A stretch of DNA of 10,206 bases, from NCBI GenBank assembly GCA_013698285.1, contig JACCVE010000137.1, positions 1-10,206 of the forward strand, given 5' to 3'. The first letter of the stretch is position 1, and each line of letters starts with the position of its first letter. Positions 1 through 6,592 of the stretch are shown here, piece after piece. The notes beneath the pieces are model-generated. The model was not told the DNA's origin. It did no database searches and saw only the letters and a list, made by a program, of their open reading frames with translations. The position numbers were made by a program, and so were the translations under genes. This DNA comes from Chloroflexia bacterium. GTDB taxonomy: Bacteria; Chloroflexota; Chloroflexia; Thermomicrobiales; UBA6265.

Positions 1-1202
1 CACTGCATCGGGGTCCGGACGCCGTTGCGGTCGCCCATATAGATGTTGTCGCCCATCCCGATCTCGTCGCCGTAGTAGACCACCGGTGTACCGGGCATCG
101 AGAACAGCAGCGAGTTCATCATCTCGATCTGGCGACGGCCGTTGTCGAGCAGCGGTGCCAGTCGGCGGCGGATGCCGAGGTTGATCCGCATCCGTGGGTC
201 GTTCGCGTACTCGTAGTACATGTAGTCGCGCTCGGCGTCGGTGACCATCTCCAGCGTCAGCTCGTCGTGGTTGCGGAGGAAGATCGCCCACTGGCACCCG
301 TCGGGGATGTGGGGTGTGCTCTCCAAGATCTCGACGATGGGAGTCCGGGATTCCCGCCGCATGGCCATATACATCCGCGGCATCAGGGGGAAGTGGAAGG
401 CCATGTGGAATTCCGGGTTGGCCTCCGTACCGAAGTATTGGACAACGTCGCTCGGCCACTGGTTGGCCTCTGCCAGAAGGACCGTGCCCGGAAACTCGTC
501 ATCGACTATCTGGCGCAGGTTGCGGAGGAAGCCGTGCGTCTCCTCCAGGTTCTCGCAGTTCGTGCCCTCTCGTTCGTAGAGGTAGGGCACGGCGTCGCAG
601 CGGAAGCCGTCGAGGCCCAAGTTGAGCCAGAAGCGGACAATGTTCAGCATCTCCCGGTGGACCTCGGGATTGTCGAAGTTCAAGTCCGGCTGGTGACTGA
701 AGAAGCGATGCCAGAAGAACTTACCGGCCACGTTGTCGTATGACCAGTTCGAGACCTCGGTATCGGTGAAGATGATCCGGGCGGTGCTGTAGGTCGTCGG
801 GTCGTCGCTCCAGACATAGTAGTCCCGCTTCGGCGATTCGGGGTCCGAGCGCGCTTCCTGGAACCAGGGGTGCTGGTCGGAGGTGTGATTCATCACCAGG
901 TCGGCGACGACCCGTAGTCCCTTGGCGTGGGCGGCGTCGAGGAAGTCCTTGAAGTTTTCCAGGTTCCCGAAGTCGCGATGGATCGACGTGAAATCGGCGA
1001 TGTCGTACCCATCGTCCTGGAGGGGGGAGGGGAACATCGGGAGGAGCCAGATGCAGTCGACCCCGAGATCCCGGATGTAGTCCAGCTTCTCGATCATCCC
1101 CTGGAAGTCGCCGATGCCATCGTTGCTGGAGTCGTAGAACGACTTCACCGGCGCCTCGTAGATCAGCGCGTCCTTGAACCAGAACTCGTCTCGAACCAGC
1201 AT
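1..1202 (-). CDS. treS: Trehalose synthase (maltose alpha-D-glucosyltransferase), 3' end cut by window edge
   Basis: This gene encodes a GH13 (subfamily 16-like) enzyme that interconverts trehalose and maltose in the cytoplasm. About 400 N-terminal residues are visible. The coding frame is open at base 1, just after the motif VRTPMQ. Typical TreS stretches are present in order: SNDGIGDF near the N-terminus, [21 protein letters not shown], then the catalytic set. I place the nucleophile at D203 in [14 protein letters not shown], the acid/base at E245 in LLAEANQWP, and the transition-state Asp at D313 in [11 protein letters not shown]. The ATG is the first possible one: an in-frame TGA lies 12 bases upstream, and GGGGAG sits 12 bases before the start. 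It lies 182 bases downstream of glgE on the same strand, which fits the GlgE pathway. Whether it carries a fused C-terminal maltokinase domain cannot be seen here. The family call is firm; the direction of flux is inferred. Confidence 0.95.
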   Translation of the reverse strand, partial: MLVRDEFWFKDALIYEAPVKSFYDSSNDGIGDFQGMIEKLDYIRDLGVDCIWLLPMFPSPLQDDGYDIADFTSIHRDFGNLENFKDFLDAAHAKGLRVVADLVMNHTSDQHPWFQEARSDPESPKRDYYVWSDDPTTYSTARIIFTDTEVSNWSYDNVAGKFFWHRFFSHQPDLNFDNPEVHREMLNIVRFWLNLGLDGFRCDAVPYLYEREGTNCENLEETHGFLRNLRQIVDDEFPGTVLLAEANQWPSDVVQYFGTEANPEFHMAFHFPLMPRMYMAMRRESRTPIVEILESTPHIPDGCQWAIFLRNHDELTLEMVTDAERDYMYYEYANDPRMRINLGIRRRLAPLLDNGRRQIEMMNSLLFSMPGTPVVYYGDEIGMGDNIYMGDRNGVRTPMQ

Positions 1203-1256
1203 CGGCGTGGCTCACTCCCCTGTCGCGACCCGTTGCGCGGTGCGACGATTCGACCT

Positions 1257-1288
1257 TGACCCTGTCACCGGGTCACGTCGTCATTATG
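1257..1288 (-). promoter_or_regulatory. Candidate treS promoter with operator-like inverted repeat
   Basis: On the minus strand, CATAAT (plus positions 1283-1288) resembles a -10 box (5 of 6). No good -35 lies at 16-18 bases, and there is no extended -10 TG. Just downstream is a perfect inverted repeat TGACCC-N7-GGGTCA (1257-1275), which would span about +1 to +19 of the start site predicted by that -10. A repressor bound there could block treS transcription separately from glgE. The repeat is seen directly; the promoter and operator roles are inferred. Confidence 0.3.
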
Positions 1289-1384
1289 GCCCAATGGCCC
1301 CGCGGAGTGCCGGGACGAATCCGGTCGCCGAACCACCATGCATCGCGACGACCTCCAGCCCGCGGAGGGACCGGTCGCTGGTTC

Positions 1385-3400
1385 TCAGAAGCACGGCTCG
1401 GTGAACTCCACGTGCGCCCAACGCTGGATGGACAGCATCATCGCCGGTTCCTGGCGAGGGTCCAGAAAGACCGTCTGGCGAGCGCCGGTCCACATGAACG
1501 TCTCGCCCGAGAGGAGATCGGTCGCCCGGTACTGCTCCCCGTCGCCGATGCCCCACTCGCCGATCGGTAGCACGATCACGGTCTCGTGGGGCTGGAACGG
1601 GTCCAGGTTGACGATCATCACCACGGTGTCGGCATGGTCCGGCGTCGACTTGGAGTAACACAGGATCGTCTCGTCGGCCGCGTCGTGAAACCGGAGATTG
1701 TCGTACTCGTGGAGCGCGGGATGCTCGCGCCGGATGCGGTTGATCGCGGTGACATACTCGACGATATTGCCGGGCCGGTCCCAGTCCCAAACCTTGAACT
1801 CGTACTTCTCCGAGTTCAGGTATTCCTCCTTCCCCGGCACCGGGGTGTTCTCGCAGAGTTCGTAGCCGCTGTAGATGCCATACACGGAGGACAGGGTGGC
1901 CGCGAGGACGAGCCGTATCTTGAAGGCCGGTCGACCCCCTTCTTGTAGGACATAGGGCAAGATGTCGTGGGTGTTGGTGAAGAAGTTGCCGCGCAAGTAT
2001 TCCTTGACATCGGTGGCGGTTAACTCGATCAGGTAGTCGGTGATCTCCCGCTTGAAGTTCCGCCAGGTGAAGTACGTGTACGACTGGGCGAAGCCCACTT
2101 TGGCGAGGGCTTTCATCACCTTCGGCCGGGTGAACGCTTCCGAGAGGAAGATGACGTCCGGGTGGTCGCGGTGGATCTCGGTGATCAGCCATTCCCAGAA
2201 GGCGGTGGGCTTGGTGTGCGGATTGTCGACGCGGATCGTCTTGACACCCCAGTCGATCCAAACCAGCATGATTCTCTTCATCTCGTGCCAAAGCGATTCC
2301 CAGTCTGCATTCTGGAAGTTGACCGGATAGATGTCCTGGTACTTCTTCGGCGGGTTCTCGGCGTACTTGATCGTCCCGTCGGGGCGGATGAAGAACCATT
2401 CCGGGTGATCCTTGGCCCAGGGGTGATCTGGAGAGGCCTGAATCGCGAGGTCCATGGCGATCTCTATCCCATGGGCGGCGGCCTGCCGGATCAGTTCGCG
2501 GAAGTCGTCTTCCGTGCCGAGCGAGGGGTTGATCGCGTCGTGCCCCCCGGCATCGCTCCCGATCGCGTAGGGGACTCCGGGGTCCTCCGGCTTCGCGTTC
2601 AAGGTGTTGTTCTTGCCCTTGCGGTTGGTCGTCCCGATGGGGTGGATCGGGGTGAAGTAGAGGACATCGAACCCCATTGCCTGGACACGGGGTAACTGGT
2701 CGATCACGTCACGGAATGTCGCCCCTTGACCCGGGACGGTGCCGGCCGAACGGGGGAACATCGAGTACCAGGCGGCGTACCTGGCCGCCACCCGGTCCAC
2801 GATCACCGTCAATTCGACCGGATAGACGGCTTTGCCGGCCCGCGAGCGATGACGTCCGACCACGGCGACCACGTTGGTCGTGAGGAGCGCCTCCACCGCG
2901 TCGGCCTGGGACCCAGCCGCCTCTGACCGGTCGAGTGCCTCGATCAGGTCGGCCGCGTCGCCCCCGGCGCGACCGACGATCTCATCGAGGATCTGGCGCC
3001 CCTCCAGGATCTCGCTGGCGACATCGAGTCCGGCTGCCAACTTCTTGGCGATCTCGTCGGTCCAGGTCCCATAGCGATCGGGGAACGCCTCAATCGCATA
3101 GACCAGACGCGTGTTCCGGTCGAGCGAGACGGAGGCGCCCCATCGGTCGTTGTCGATCCGGGTCATCTCGAACTCGTCCCAGTCGCTCGATTGCCAGTCT
3201 CGCACCTTGAGGACGGCAGCGAGGTGCTCGTGGCCCTCGCGGAAGATGTCGGCGGTGACGTGGAGGACGTCGCCCACCTCGCGCTTGACCGGATACCGGC
3301 CCCCGTCGATCTGGGGCAGGACGCTCTCGATCAGGATGCTGCTGGGTGGGGACGCGATGGTCGCACCGATGGTACGTGGCAGCGTTGACGTGCTGGTCAT
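1385..3400 (-). CDS. glgE: Alpha-1,4-glucan:maltose-1-phosphate maltosyltransferase
   Basis: GlgE (GH13_3) transfers maltosyl units from alpha-maltose-1-phosphate to the non-reducing ends of alpha-1,4-glucan, with release of phosphate. The protein is 671 residues, normal for the family. Residues 26-43 carry the family N-terminal signature (SVLPQIDGGRYPVKREVG), followed by the N-terminal beta domain. The barrel includes DVLYFTPIHPIG (245-256) and a KGKNNT stretch just after it. The catalytic residues I place are D392 in IRVDNPHTKP (nucleophile), E421 in FLSEAF (acid/base) and D479 in THDILPY, very close to the positions I recall for the Streptomyces enzyme. An upstream in-frame GTG at 3484 would add 28 residues. 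I chose ATG 3400 because GGAGG (plus positions 3406-3410) sits 5 bases before it and homology starts after it. treS follows on the same strand. The maltokinase that makes the substrate is not in the window. Confidence 0.96.
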   Translation of the reverse strand: MTSTSTLPRTIGATIASPPSSILIESVLPQIDGGRYPVKREVGDVLHVTADIFREGHEHLAAVLKVRDWQSSDWDEFEMTRIDNDRWGASVSLDRNTRLVYAIEAFPDRYGTWTDEIAKKLAAGLDVASEILEGRQILDEIVGRAGGDAADLIEALDRSEAAGSQADAVEALLTTNVVAVVGRHRSRAGKAVYPVELTVIVDRVAARYAAWYSMFPRSAGTVPGQGATFRDVIDQLPRVQAMGFDVLYFTPIHPIGTTNRKGKNNTLNAKPEDPGVPYAIGSDAGGHDAINPSLGTEDDFRELIRQAAAHGIEIAMDLAIQASPDHPWAKDHPEWFFIRPDGTIKYAENPPKKYQDIYPVNFQNADWESLWHEMKRIMLVWIDWGVKTIRVDNPHTKPTAFWEWLITEIHRDHPDVIFLSEAFTRPKVMKALAKVGFAQSYTYFTWRNFKREITDYLIELTATDVKEYLRGNFFTNTHDILPYVLQEGGRPAFKIRLVLAATLSSVYGIYSGYELCENTPVPGKEEYLNSEKYEFKVWDWDRPGNIVEYVTAINRIRREHPALHEYDNLRFHDAADETILCYSKSTPDHADTVVMIVNLDPFQPHETVIVLPIGEWGIGDGEQYRATDLLSGETFMWTGARQTVFLDPRQEPAMMLSIQRWAHVEFTEPCF

Positions 3401-3673
3401 CTCTTCCTCCAGGTCGTTGTCTCTTGGATCGGTCACTCGGGCACGCGGGATGGCACATGGGATGTCGAACGTCGACGTGGTCACTCGCGGTCAAGGGAAC
3501 CGGCCGCTGGGCGGCGTCTCCCTGACGCCTCGGATCGGCGTTTTGGTGGCGTCGCCGCAAGGACGATGCCGGGTGGCGCGTGCTAGCATAATGAGAGGAT
3601 TTGCCGGTTGCGCCCGGGGCGAGCATTTGCCCGAGCGCGGGACTATTCACGATGTCGCGAGGGTCAAACACAC
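3401..3673. promoter_or_regulatory. Divergent spacer between glgE and the secreted-protein gene
   Basis: The 273-base spacer must hold the promoters for both divergent genes. The best plus-strand candidate is an extended -10, TGC-TAGCAT (3581-3589), with no convincing -35. It would give a leader of about 77 bases before ATG 3674. The core TGCTAGCA (3581-3588) is a perfect 8-base palindrome, so both directions could in principle use it. A small hairpin GGCGTC-TCCCT-GACGCC lies at 3513-3529. For glgE I found a TTGACC at plus 3489-3494 (minus strand) but no matching -10. All promoter roles here are inferred. Confidence 0.3.
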
Positions 3674-5275
3674 ATGAGCATTCGACGCCCCGACACCCGC
3701 CTCTGGACCGTGACGCTCTTGACCCTGGCACTGGTCCTCAGCGGGTCATCGCCGGGGTGGTCACCGCGCACCTTGGCGGCCCAGGCGGGGCCCCGGATCG
3801 CCTACCCACGGGCGGGTGCGACCGTCCCGGGACCGGATGTGGCGCTGGCGGTCGTCGGCGGGCCAGAGGACGTCGGAGGGTTCCAGGTCGTCGTCGACGG
3901 CGAGCCGATCCTCGACGCAGCCCCATCGCCGGTCGTGTTGCGGGGCTTGCTACCCGGCGACCATGCCGTCTCGCTCGTCGCCAACGACGGGTCGGCGATC
4001 CTCGAGACCACGTTTACGTCTCTGCCAGAGGCGACCGCGGCGCTCCGGGAGGGGATCTGCGACGCGACGAAGCCAGAGGCCCTCGCCGACCTCGGCACCC
4101 TCTCCACCACACCCGAACTGGCCGATGGCGAGGACCAAGACGTGACCGCCCTGCCGGGGGTCGGTGTCCCGTTGTCGGTACCGGTCGCTCACCGGACGAC
4201 CACGATACCGGTGCCGTTGGCCGACATTCTCGAACGGGCCCACGCGATCACCGTCGAGGTGCCCCAGGACGACGACGTGGCGACGGCGCTGGTCTGTGGG
4301 GCGATCGGCGGGTCATCCCGGGACGGGGTGCTGCGGATCGGCCTGGGGCCGGTCGATGACGCACTAGCCTATGGTGTCGCGACGTTCACCGCAAGCGATG
4401 ACGAGACCATCGTCACGGTGGAGCTGGTCCAGACCGACGCGGCACCGCAGACGCTGACCGGTATCGATCCACTACCCGGAGAGGCGGGACCACTCCCCAG
4501 CGGCATTCGCCAGGGTGTGTGTTCCGCTTTGGCCAGCGAGGTCTCGTTTGACCTAGAAGACCTGGCCGAAGTCGATGAGGCGAGCCGGGACGAATTGCCG
4601 ACGGGTGTTCCCCTAGCGATCCCGGTGCTGACGAGTGAAACGTCGATCGGCACGTCGCTCGACGAACTGCTCGCCCGTGCCTTCAGTCTCCAGGCCTCCG
4701 CGATCGGCTTGCCGGACATCGCCGATGAGACCCTGGTCGCCTGCGGCGAGGTCGGGGGCATCCCGGTCGGACAGACGCTGCGCGTCGCCGTGCTGGCCGC
4801 CAACATCTCCGGCTATGTGGGGACCGCGAGCCTGACCGGGACGGAGGAGGGGACCGAGGTCGTCATGAATGTCGTCCGGGGCGGTCTGGCCTCCGAAGAA
4901 CCGGCCGATGTCCCCGGGGAGGAGACTGACGCTGGACCGGAGGTGGTCGAGGACCCAACCGGCGGTCCCACCGGGGACGACACCGGCGAACTGCCCGGGG
5001 ATCCCGTCGTGCCCGAGGAACCCGTCGTCCCGGAGGAACCGGTCATTCCCGAGGTGCCGGAGACTCCCGGGGAGCCACCCGTCGAGCCCGAGCCGACCTT
5101 CGACCCGGGCCCGCCGCCCGTCGCGACGCAACCACCACCACCGGTGCCCACGGTTCCGGCGCCGATCCCCACCGAGCCCGTCGTGCAACCGACCGAACCA
5201 GTCGTGGAGCCGACGGAGCCCATCGTGCAGCCGACGGAGCCCGCGGTCATAGAGACCGAAACGCCTGCCGGGTAG
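3674..5275 (+). CDS. Secreted protein with duplicated Cys-pair domain and Pro/Glu/Thr-rich C-terminal tail
   Basis: I do not recognise a named family for this 533-residue protein. It has a Sec-type signal peptide (Arg-rich start, hydrophobic TVTLLTLALVLSG, probable cleavage near LAAQA), so it should act outside the cell. A stretch of about 70 residues follows (IAYPRAGATVPGPDVAL...) with the look of a beta-sandwich, Ig-like domain. Two related units come next, about 120-250 and 276-400. Each has GxC near its start, a GVPLxxPV strand, a hydrophobic LxxLLxRA helix and a CGxxGG turn. The only four cysteines are C129/C208 and C283/C357, one pair per unit, suggesting one disulfide in each. From residue 444 the chain is Pro/Glu/Thr/Val-rich and ends in four TEPVVQP-like heptads. 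No LPXTG motif, lipobox Cys or C-terminal membrane segment is seen. I chose ATG 3674, just before the signal peptide, with GAGGG 10 bases upstream; an earlier in-frame start at 3608 would bury the signal. It is divergent from glgE. A cell-envelope or glucan-linked role is conceivable but unsupported. Confidence 0.85.
   Translation: MSIRRPDTRLWTVTLLTLALVLSGSSPGWSPRTLAAQAGPRIAYPRAGATVPGPDVALAVVGGPEDVGGFQVVVDGEPILDAAPSPVVLRGLLPGDHAVSLVANDGSAILETTFTSLPEATAALREGICDATKPEALADLGTLSTTPELADGEDQDVTALPGVGVPLSVPVAHRTTTIPVPLADILERAHAITVEVPQDDDVATALVCGAIGGSSRDGVLRIGLGPVDDALAYGVATFTASDDETIVTVELVQTDAAPQTLTGIDPLPGEAGPLPSGIRQGVCSALASEVSFDLEDLAEVDEASRDELPTGVPLAIPVLTSETSIGTSLDELLARAFSLQASAIGLPDIADETLVACGEVGGIPVGQTLRVAVLAANISGYVGTASLTGTEEGTEVVMNVVRGGLASEEPADVPGEETDAGPEVVEDPTGGPTGDDTGELPGDPVVPEEPVVPEEPVIPEVPETPGEPPVEPEPTFDPGPPPVATQPPPPVPTVPAPIPTEPVVQPTEPVVEPTEPIVQPTEPAVIETETPAG
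5171..5254 (+). repeat. Four 21-base in-frame units encoding TEP-V-P heptads
   Basis: Four consecutive 21-base units encode TEPVVQP, TEPVVEP, TEPIVQP and the degenerate TEPAVIE at the C-terminus of the secreted protein. Third-position differences between units (for example ACC/ACG, GAG/GAA, CCC/CCA) show that the peptide is kept while the DNA drifts. This suggests selection on an extended, rigid wall- or surface-spanning stalk rather than a fresh slippage event. The upstream PEEPVV units (from about 5003) belong to the same Pro-rich region. Confidence 0.8.
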
Positions 5276-5375
5276 CTCTAAACGTCAATCCCGTTACCAG
5301 ACCGCGTCCCAGTGTGACGTCAACGTGGGTCCTGGACGTGTTGGTGGTGTCACCCGGGCGGCTCACGGTGATTGG

Positions 5376-5400
5376 CGAACCCGGCCCTGAGCCGGGTTCG
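5376..5400 (+). terminator. Perfect 10-bp hairpin after the secreted-protein gene
   Basis: A perfect 10-bp stem (CGAACCCGGC with its complement) closes a CCTGA loop. It lies 100 bases after the stop of the secreted-protein gene and about 60 bases before the next start. No T-run follows, so it is not a classic intrinsic terminator. It could stop or slow polymerase, protect a 3' end, or sit in the leader of the next gene. Confidence 0.45.
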
Positions 5401-5458
5401 GTCCGCCCCGCATCGTCATAGCTCGTTCGGGATATCGATGATGGGACACGGTGGCGGA

Positions 5459-6100
5459 ATGAGCCGAAGTCTCGGTTCGGGTAGGGTGAGCCGCGCAGGT
5501 GCGATCATCCTCTGTCTCACGCTGATACTGGGATGGTGGGCGATCGTGGCTGGTCAATCCGGCCGTGTGGTCGTACCGTCTCCTGCCCTCGGAGCGGACG
5601 ATCTGCCAGCGGCCGACCAGGCCTTCTACGATGTGGTCGAACCGCGCCTGCGGGCCCTGGCGACCGAGACGCTGGCGCTGGTCGAACTGGGACGGTCCCG
5701 GAGCCGCGACGCGGGCGCATTGTTCGAGGGCCAGCGCCGGGTACAGCTGTTGATCCGCGACATCAACACGTTTCGGGATGAGCGGGGCGTGCCAGCCCGG
5801 TTCGCGCCAGCCGACGAGACGTATGTCGCTGGTCGCGAAGATGCCGCCGGGAGCATCCGTCAAGCCCGGGCGGCGTTGGTGCGGTTCGATTGGGAAGCCT
5901 TGGGCGCCAGTGTCGACCAGTTGGATCGAGCGGCCGGGGCCTTCCAGACCGCGTCCCGGGCGATGGTCGCCGCCGCCGCGACACGAGCGATCGAGGCCGG
6001 ACGTGCCACCGGGAGCCTCGATTGGTGGTCATTCCGACGACAGGAACCGCCCTCCGATTCACGACCGGTGAACGGACAGGTCCTGGTGGCGGTGCTATAG
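5459..6100 (+). CDS. Membrane-anchored, mostly helical protein of unknown function
   Basis: I do not recognise this 213-residue protein. It starts with a short basic stretch (SRSLGSGRVSR) and one hydrophobic segment at about residues 14-32 (AIILCLTLILGWWAIVA), reading as an uncleaved signal anchor or a signal peptide. The remainder, predicted to be outside the membrane, is Ala/Arg/Glu/Asp-rich and looks all-helical (for example EPRLRALATETLALVELG and RQARAALVRFDWEALGASV). It ends in a polar tail. It resembles small helical exported proteins in general, with no catalytic motif visible. Earlier in-frame starts exist at TTG 5372 and ATG 5438 and 5441. I prefer ATG 5459 because it puts the basic n-region directly before the hydrophobic segment, but its ribosome site (GGTGG, close spacing) is weak, so the start is uncertain. 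It lies 183 bases after the secreted-protein gene on the same strand. Confidence 0.7.
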   Translation: MSRSLGSGRVSRAGAIILCLTLILGWWAIVAGQSGRVVVPSPALGADDLPAADQAFYDVVEPRLRALATETLALVELGRSRSRDAGALFEGQRRVQLLIRDINTFRDERGVPARFAPADETYVAGREDAAGSIRQARAALVRFDWEALGASVDQLDRAAGAFQTASRAMVAAAATRAIEAGRATGSLDWWSFRRQEPPSDSRPVNGQVLVAVL

Positions 6101-6101
6101 T
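6073..6101 (+). promoter_or_regulatory. Sigma-70-type promoter candidate for the small ORF at 6216
   Basis: CGGACA (6073-6078, 4 of 6 to TTGACA) is separated by exactly 17 bases from TATAGT (6096-6101, 5 of 6 to TATAAT). It overlaps the end of the preceding gene. The predicted start near 6108 gives a leader of about 108 bases before ATG 6216. It is the best-spaced promoter match I found in the window, but it was judged by eye only. Confidence 0.4.
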
Positions 6102-6215
6102 TTCGATACCGTTCCTGTGCTGGCCCGTTATGGTTCGCGACGGCGGGTCCGGGAAGCGTGAGGAAGTCCGTCGATGACCGGGCGGGACCAACCGTCCACA
6201 TTCTGGAGCTACACG

Positions 6216-6440
6216 ATGCATTACGAGGTGTCCTACCAGGTCGGCGGCGAGCAGCGCGTCGAACATGTCGATGCAAACGATGCCGCGTCGGCCGCCCAAC
6301 GCGTCCAAGAACTCCATGGCCACGGCGACGGCCTCTTCGAATTGATCTCCATCCACTTGATGGACGAGTTGCCCGCGGATCACCACTCGACGGTACCCGG
6401 TTCCCAGTTGGGCAGTCCGTCTCATTCGCCTCTAAGCTGA
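6216..6440 (+). CDS. Small conserved-looking protein, function unknown
   Basis: This encodes a 74-residue soluble protein. Its first ~50 residues alternate in a beta-alpha-beta manner: strand YEVSYQV, GGEQ turn, strand VEHVDA, helix DAASAAQRVQELHG, strand FELISIHLM. This is reminiscent of small single-domain proteins with a 'DAxxAAxxVQ' helix that I associate loosely with high-GC bacteria, but I cannot name a family. The tail after about residue 52 is polar and looks disordered. I chose ATG 6216 over ATG 6174 because GGAG stands 7 bases before it and the folded part starts directly there. The next gene downstream is glgX, after a long hairpin. No functional link can be shown. Confidence 0.7.
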   Translation: MHYEVSYQVGGEQRVEHVDANDAASAAQRVQELHGHGDGLFELISIHLMDELPADHHSTVPGSQLGSPSHSPLS

Positions 6441-6500
6441 TCACCACTGGCGTCGTCCGGGACCCCTGAACCCGCGCTGGCCCTTTCGCCCCGCCCGTGA

Positions 6501-6547
6501 ACGCCAGAACGGCACGTCGCCCCACGCGACGTACCGTCGTCTGGCGT
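6501..6547 (+). terminator. Long imperfect hairpin between the small ORF and glgX
   Basis: The two arms pair as 8 bp (ACGCCAGA with TCTGGCGT), 4 bp (ACGG with CCGT) and 7 bp (ACGTCGC with GCGACGT). They are broken by a two-base CG bulge and one C-A mismatch, around a CCCAC loop. The 3' arm runs into TATTTG, a poor T-tract. It starts 60 bases after the small ORF and ends about 45 bases before glgX. It could be a terminator, an attenuator of glgX, or a processed-RNA element. The structure is seen directly; its role is inferred. Confidence 0.5.
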
Positions 6548-6592
6548 ATTTGCCGGTGCCCGTGACCGTCCTGTTGATGTATGGGAGATGCC

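Noticed and set aside
1284..2399. 371-residue open frame on the minus strand overlapping glgE
   Set aside because: It is an out-of-frame reading of glgE, with Arg/Pro-rich low-quality sequence and no ribosome site.
2162..2695. Plus-strand open frame of 177 residues opposite glgE
   Set aside because: It is antisense to glgE, has no ribosome site and no recognisable domain, and is explained by GC codon bias.
3401..3484. 28-residue N-terminal extension of GlgE from GTG 3484
   Set aside because: ATG 3400 has an excellent GGAGG at 5 bases, and family similarity starts only after it. The extension is better read as leader DNA.
3489..3494. Minus-strand TTGACC as the -35 of glgE
   Set aside because: No acceptable -10 hexamer is found 16-19 bases downstream.
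5003..5275. Pro-rich repeats as a possible CRISPR-like or phase-variable repeat
   Set aside because: The units are in frame, adjacent without spacers and differ at synonymous sites. They are coding protein repeats.
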